Below, one piece after another: positions 23,654-27,199 of a DNA stretch of 27,199 nucleotides. Numbering within the stretch: the first letter of the stretch is position 1; each line of letters opens with the position of its first letter. The notes beneath the pieces were generated by a model. It had not been told where the DNA came from. It ran no database searches and worked only from the letters and a program-made list of their open reading frames with translations. Location of the stretch: assembly GCA_031549885.1 (NCBI GenBank), contig JAVBPD010000101.1, forward strand, positions 1-27,199, given 5' to 3'. The position numbers and the translations under genes were made by a program. The DNA is from WQUF01 sp031549885. GTDB lineage: Bacteria > Bacillota > Clostridia > Clostridiales > Clostridiaceae.

Positions 23654-24937
23654 ATGAAAAATTTAAAAGAGTACTTATTAGAAAAATACAAGATAAAAGA
23701 CCAGATAATACAAATTTATGAAAGAGCAATGGAAGAAATTAAAGATAAGTTTGTAGAAATTGAAAATAAAAAAGAAATTAATACAGTGAAAGTTTTAGAT
23801 GCATTTCACAAAGAAAAAGTGTCTGAATCACATTTTCAAGGGACTTCAGGTTATGGATATGGGGATTTAGGTAGAGATGGGCTTGATAGAATTTATGCAA
23901 GTATTTTTAATACAGAAAGTGCAATTGTGAGACCTCATTTTGTAAATGGCACTCATGCAATTTTTAGCGCAATATTTGGGAATTTAAGGCCAAATGATAC
24001 TATTTTAGCAGCTTCAGGGAAACCTTATGATACGTTGCACAATGCTATTGGAATAGGAAAAAAGACAGGTATAGGCTCATTAAAGGATTATGGAATTTTT
24101 TATAAAGAGGTACCTCTTAACAAAGACTTTAGAGTAAATATAGAGAAGGTTTTAGATATTTTAAAAGAGGATAGGACAATTAAAATGGTCCACCTTCAAA
24201 GAAGCAGAGGTTATAGTTTTAGGGAAAGCTTATCTTTAGTGCATATTGAAGAAGTAATTAAAAAAATTAAGGAAATAAACGAGGATTTAATAGTCTTTGT
24301 TGATAATTGCTATGGAGAATTTGTAGATGTAATTGAACCTACAGATATTGGAGCTGATTTAATAGCTGGTTCTTTAATTAAAAACCCTGGAGGAGGTATT
24401 ACAACATCAGGAGGATATATAGCTGGTAAAAAGGAGCTCGTAGAACAAGCTGCTTATAGGTTAACAGTTCCTGGCATAGGATCAGAATGTGGCTCTAATT
24501 TTGGAATTATGAGGAATATGTATCAAGGTCTGTTTTTAGCACCATTAATAACTATGGAAGCATTAAAAGGATCTATTCTTTGTGCTAAAATGGGAGAATT
24601 GTTAGGATATGAAACCATTCCTAAATCTTCAAATTATAGATCAGATATAGTGCAAGCAATAAAATTAGAATCCCCTGAAAAGGTAATTGAATTTTGCAAA
24701 TGGATACAATATGCATCTCCAGTTGATTCATATGTTACTTGTGAGCCATGGGATATGCCTGGATATGATGATAAGGTTATAATGGCCTCTGGTTCCTTTA
24801 TTCAAGGTAGCTCCATTGAATTGTCCTGTGATGCTCCAATAAGAGAACCATATGTGGCATATTATCAGGGAGGATTAATATTTAATCAAACAAAGGTTGG
24901 GATTATATTAGCTTATAACAGCATTTTAAATCTATAA
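23654..24937 (+). CDS. Methionine gamma-lyase-like PLP enzyme ('aluminium resistance' family)
   Basis: Predicted PLP-dependent C-S lyase-like protein, 427 residues, of the family annotated as aluminium resistance protein or YnbB. Motifs include the N-terminal FQGTSGYGYGD, the VRPHFVNGTHAI segment, FVDNCYGEF with the PLP-binding Asp, and the Schiff-base lysine Lys243 in GSLIKNPGGG. The true substrate is not established for this family; the resistance name is historical. It has AAAGGGA upstream, lies directly downstream of the hfq terminator and is 15 bp before sbcD. Confidence 0.9.
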   Translation: MKNLKEYLLEKYKIKDQIIQIYERAMEEIKDKFVEIENKKEINTVKVLDAFHKEKVSESHFQGTSGYGYGDLGRDGLDRIYASIFNTESAIVRPHFVNGTHAIFSAIFGNLRPNDTILAASGKPYDTLHNAIGIGKKTGIGSLKDYGIFYKEVPLNKDFRVNIEKVLDILKEDRTIKMVHLQRSRGYSFRESLSLVHIEEVIKKIKEINEDLIVFVDNCYGEFVDVIEPTDIGADLIAGSLIKNPGGGITTSGGYIAGKKELVEQAAYRLTVPGIGSECGSNFGIMRNMYQGLFLAPLITMEALKGSILCAKMGELLGYETIPKSSNYRSDIVQAIKLESPEKVIEFCKWIQYASPVDSYVTCEPWDMPGYDDKVIMASGSFIQGSSIELSCDAPIREPYVAYYQGGLIFNQTKVGIILAYNSILNL

Positions 24938-24952
24938 AAATTGGAGGCTAAA

Positions 24953-26167
24953 ATGAAAATATTACATACATCAGATTGGCATTTAGGGAAGAATTTAGAT
25001 GGTCTTTCAAGGTTTGATGAGCAGAATATGTTTTTAGAAGAGCTATATCTTATTTTAGAAAGAGAAAATATAGATATGATGCTAATTGCAGGGGATATAT
25101 TTGATAGTCCAATAGCTCCTTTTAGAGCTGAAAGCATTTTATACAAATATTTAAAGAAATATTCAAAAAAAGGAGAAAGGCCTATAATAATTATATCTGG
25201 AAATCATGACAGCCCAGAAAAATTAGAAGCATTAAATTCATTATCCATGGACTTTGGAATAATATTCATCGGAAACATAAACACAATTATCCCTGAAGGC
25301 TTATATGGAAAATGGGAAATAATTAAATCTAGTGAAGGGTTTATTAAAATAAGCAAAGATGGTGAAATAGCATCATTAGTTACGCTTCCATACTTACATG
25401 ATAAAACTAGGCTGAGTATAAAAGAAAGTGAAATAGATGATATTAATCTGCAAAAGAATTACTCTAAAGACATGGGAGACATTTTAAATAAGCTTTCTGA
25501 CAATTTTTCAGAAGAATCTATAAATATAGTAATGGCTCATTTATTTCTTCAAAATGGAGAGCCTAGCGATTCTGAAAGGGAAATACTTGGAGGCAGCCTC
25601 ATGGTTAATATGAAGGATTTGCCAACATCACCACAAGTTTATGCTTTAGGGCACCTTCATAAGGCTCAAAACTTTATCCATGATAAATGTAAGGTAAGCT
25701 ACAGCGGTGCTCCAATTAAATATTCAAAATCTGAAAGAAATAATAAAAACTCTGTAAATGTAATTAATATAAAAAAAGGAGCAATTCCTGAAATTAAAAG
25801 AGAATATTTAAATGACTATAAACCTATAGAAATATGGACTGCATACTCTTCTGAAGAGGCCATAGAATTATGTGAAAAAAATAAAGATAGAAATTGCTAT
25901 GTTTATTTTGAAATATACTGTGAAAACTTCCTAGAAAGGGAGCTTATTACTAATTTAAAAAAGATTAAAAAGGACATAGTGGAGATTAAACCTTGCTTAA
26001 ATGTAAGCGAAATGACAATTGATGAAATAGAGGACTTAAATTTAAAAACTATGGAAGAAATATTTTTTGATTTTTATAAATTTAAAAAGGGCAAAGTTCC
26101 TTCAAGTGAAATAATGAATGTGTTCAATGAGATATTAACGGATGGTGATTTTAATGAAGCCAATTAA
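24953..26167 (+). CDS. sbcD: Exonuclease SbcD (Mre11-like nuclease subunit)
   Basis: Metallophosphoesterase-type nuclease subunit of the SbcCD complex, which cleaves hairpins and processes DNA double-strand ends. Phosphoesterase motifs are SDWHLG near residue 8, AGDIFDS, SGNHDS, MAHLF and LGHLHKAQ. The 404 residues are normal. The start is ATG 24953 with TTGGAGG 5 bases upstream; the in-frame TTG at 24941 is part of that Shine-Dalgarno sequence. The 3' end overlaps sbcC by 14 bp. Confidence 0.95.
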   Translation: MKILHTSDWHLGKNLDGLSRFDEQNMFLEELYLILERENIDMMLIAGDIFDSPIAPFRAESILYKYLKKYSKKGERPIIIISGNHDSPEKLEALNSLSMDFGIIFIGNINTIIPEGLYGKWEIIKSSEGFIKISKDGEIASLVTLPYLHDKTRLSIKESEIDDINLQKNYSKDMGDILNKLSDNFSEESINIVMAHLFLQNGEPSDSEREILGGSLMVNMKDLPTSPQVYALGHLHKAQNFIHDKCKVSYSGAPIKYSKSERNNKNSVNVINIKKGAIPEIKREYLNDYKPIEIWTAYSSEEAIELCEKNKDRNCYVYFEIYCENFLERELITNLKKIKKDIVEIKPCLNVSEMTIDEIEDLNLKTMEEIFFDFYKFKKGKVPSSEIMNVFNEILTDGDFNEAN

Positions 26168-27199
26168 ATTAATAATTTCAGGGTTTAATAGCTTTATTGA
26201 AAAGCAGACAATAGATTTTACAAAGATAACTTCCTTTGGAATGTTTGGCATATTTGGCCCTACAGGAAGCGGAAAATCTAGCATATTAGATGCAATTACC
26301 TTTTCGCTATTTGGGAAAATAGACAGAGGAGATGGTGTATTTGTAAATACCAATTGTAAAACTGCTTTTGTAAGCTTTTCCTTTACAATAAGAAATGATA
26401 TTTATGAAATTGAAAGGGTAATTAATTCAAAAGATGGGTCCTATAAAACAAAGAGCATTAAAATGTTAAAGAATGATGAAATAATCGGTCAAAAGGATAG
26501 GGAAATAGAAAAAATATTATACGATGATGTGCTTGGCCTTACATTTGATGATTTTGTAACTGCAGTGGTGCTCCCCCAAGGTAAATTTTCAGAGTTTTTA
26601 AAAACCTCTCCTAAAGACAGAAGAGGCCTTATTGAAAGGTTATTTGATTTAAAGAAATATGGCACAGATTTATCAGCTAAAATTAAAAGGTTTAAAGATA
26701 ATTTAGAGATTAACTATGCTAATATTCAAGGTGAATATAAGGGCTTTGAAGGTGTAGATGAAGAAGATCTTAAAAACATGAAGGATATTTATGAAAAAAA
26801 GCTATTAGAGAGAGAAAAAGCAAAAAAAGATATTTTAATTTTTAATGAAGAATACATGAAAATACAGAACTTATGGATAATGGATAGTGAGCGAAAATCA
26901 TTAAAAGATGATCTTAATCTGCTTATAATTGAAAATAGTCAAATAGATGAGGACGAAATTAAGTTAAACAACTATAAATTAGTAAAGGATTTCTTGCCAG
27001 TAAAAAAGCGCATAACCGATGAAACTGGAGAAATTGAAGATTTAAAAATAAAAGAGGAAGCTTTTCAAAATGAAATTAATAATTTAAATGAAAATTTATC
27101 TGTTTTTAATTTAAATTATGAAGAATTAGTAAGCAAAAGAATTAACCATATACCTAATTTAAACAAGGAATTAGAAAGCATCAATAAGGATATAGAGCT
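26154..27199 (+). CDS. sbcC: Exonuclease SbcC (Rad50-like ATPase), 5' part
   Basis: SMC-like ATPase partner of SbcD; only the first 348 residues are in the window and the frame is open to its end. The N-terminus has MKPIKLIISGFNSF, then Walker A GPTGSGKSS (from residue 35). The Q-loop segment VLPQGKFSEFLK and the following SPKDRRGLIERLFDL are characteristic of SbcC/Rad50. From about residue 175 the protein becomes charged and helical, the start of the long coiled coil. It is translationally coupled to sbcD by the 14-bp overlap. Confidence 0.95.
   Translation, partial: MKPIKLIISGFNSFIEKQTIDFTKITSFGMFGIFGPTGSGKSSILDAITFSLFGKIDRGDGVFVNTNCKTAFVSFSFTIRNDIYEIERVINSKDGSYKTKSIKMLKNDEIIGQKDREIEKILYDDVLGLTFDDFVTAVVLPQGKFSEFLKTSPKDRRGLIERLFDLKKYGTDLSAKIKRFKDNLEINYANIQGEYKGFEGVDEEDLKNMKDIYEKKLLEREKAKKDILIFNEEYMKIQNLWIMDSERKSLKDDLNLLIIENSQIDEDEIKLNNYKLVKDFLPVKKRITDETGEIEDLKIKEEAFQNEINNLNENLSVFNLNYEELVSKRINHIPNLNKELESINKDIE

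Noticed and set aside
1..27199. CRISPR array, tRNA or rRNA genes
   Set aside because: No regularly spaced direct repeats, no cloverleaf-like sequences and no rRNA-like stretches were noticed by eye; a tRNAscan or Rfam run would be decisive.

Overview
The window is low-GC DNA of a Clostridium-like Firmicute. Reasons: AT-rich genes with strong AGGAGG-type ribosome binding sites, TTG and GTG starts, and the order miaB-mutS-mutL-miaA-hfq followed by an 'aluminium resistance' PLP enzyme and sbcDC, an arrangement I associate with clostridia. Species cannot be fixed from the sequence.

Region 1 (1-840): mobile and decayed DNA. The first 69 bases read as the C-terminus of a protein, probably TnpB. 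Two hairpins follow, the second looking like the right end of an IS200/IS605-type element. Next comes a small unknown gene that stops almost at the presumed element edge, then 386 bp with no intact gene.

Region 2 (840-8167, all minus strand): a sugar uptake and catabolism operon. Transcription order is ROK regulator, PfkB-type (fructokinase-like) kinase, Cof-type HAD phosphatase, then a CUT2 sugar ABC transporter of the ChvE/GguA/GguB type (ATPase, permease, lipoprotein). A near-perfect 45-bp palindrome lies over the operon promoter and is the likely ROK operator. Parts of this block are richer in G+C than the rest of the window, which suggests separate ancestry.

Region 3 (8168-10540): an orphan terminator, then two AT-rich plus-strand genes. 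One is a four-cysteine uracil-DNA glycosylase-like protein. The other is an AAA ATPase of the DUF234 type whose C-terminus carries a D...ExK nuclease-like signature. A perfect 26-bp palindrome sits just upstream of the ATPase gene.

Region 4 (10540-13750, minus): a ferrous iron uptake operon, feoA-feoA-feoB plus a 57-residue FeoB-associated Cys-rich membrane protein. Two copies of GTTAG-N6-CTAAC precede it.

Region 5 (13780-16470): single genes separated by clear bidirectional terminators: a DJ-1/PfpI protein, a GlsB/YeaQ-type membrane protein, an unknown 110-residue protein and a class I aminotransferase.

Region 6 (16680-end, plus): miaB, mutS, mutL, miaA, hfq, the methionine gamma-lyase-like PLP enzyme, sbcD and the 5' part of sbcC. 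This joins mismatch repair, tRNA A37 modification, RNA chaperone and double-strand-end processing functions in one closely packed cluster. I found no rRNA, tRNA or CRISPR array. The least ordinary parts are the UDG/ATPase pair with its palindrome, the ROK operator, the duplicated feo box and the TnpB right end.
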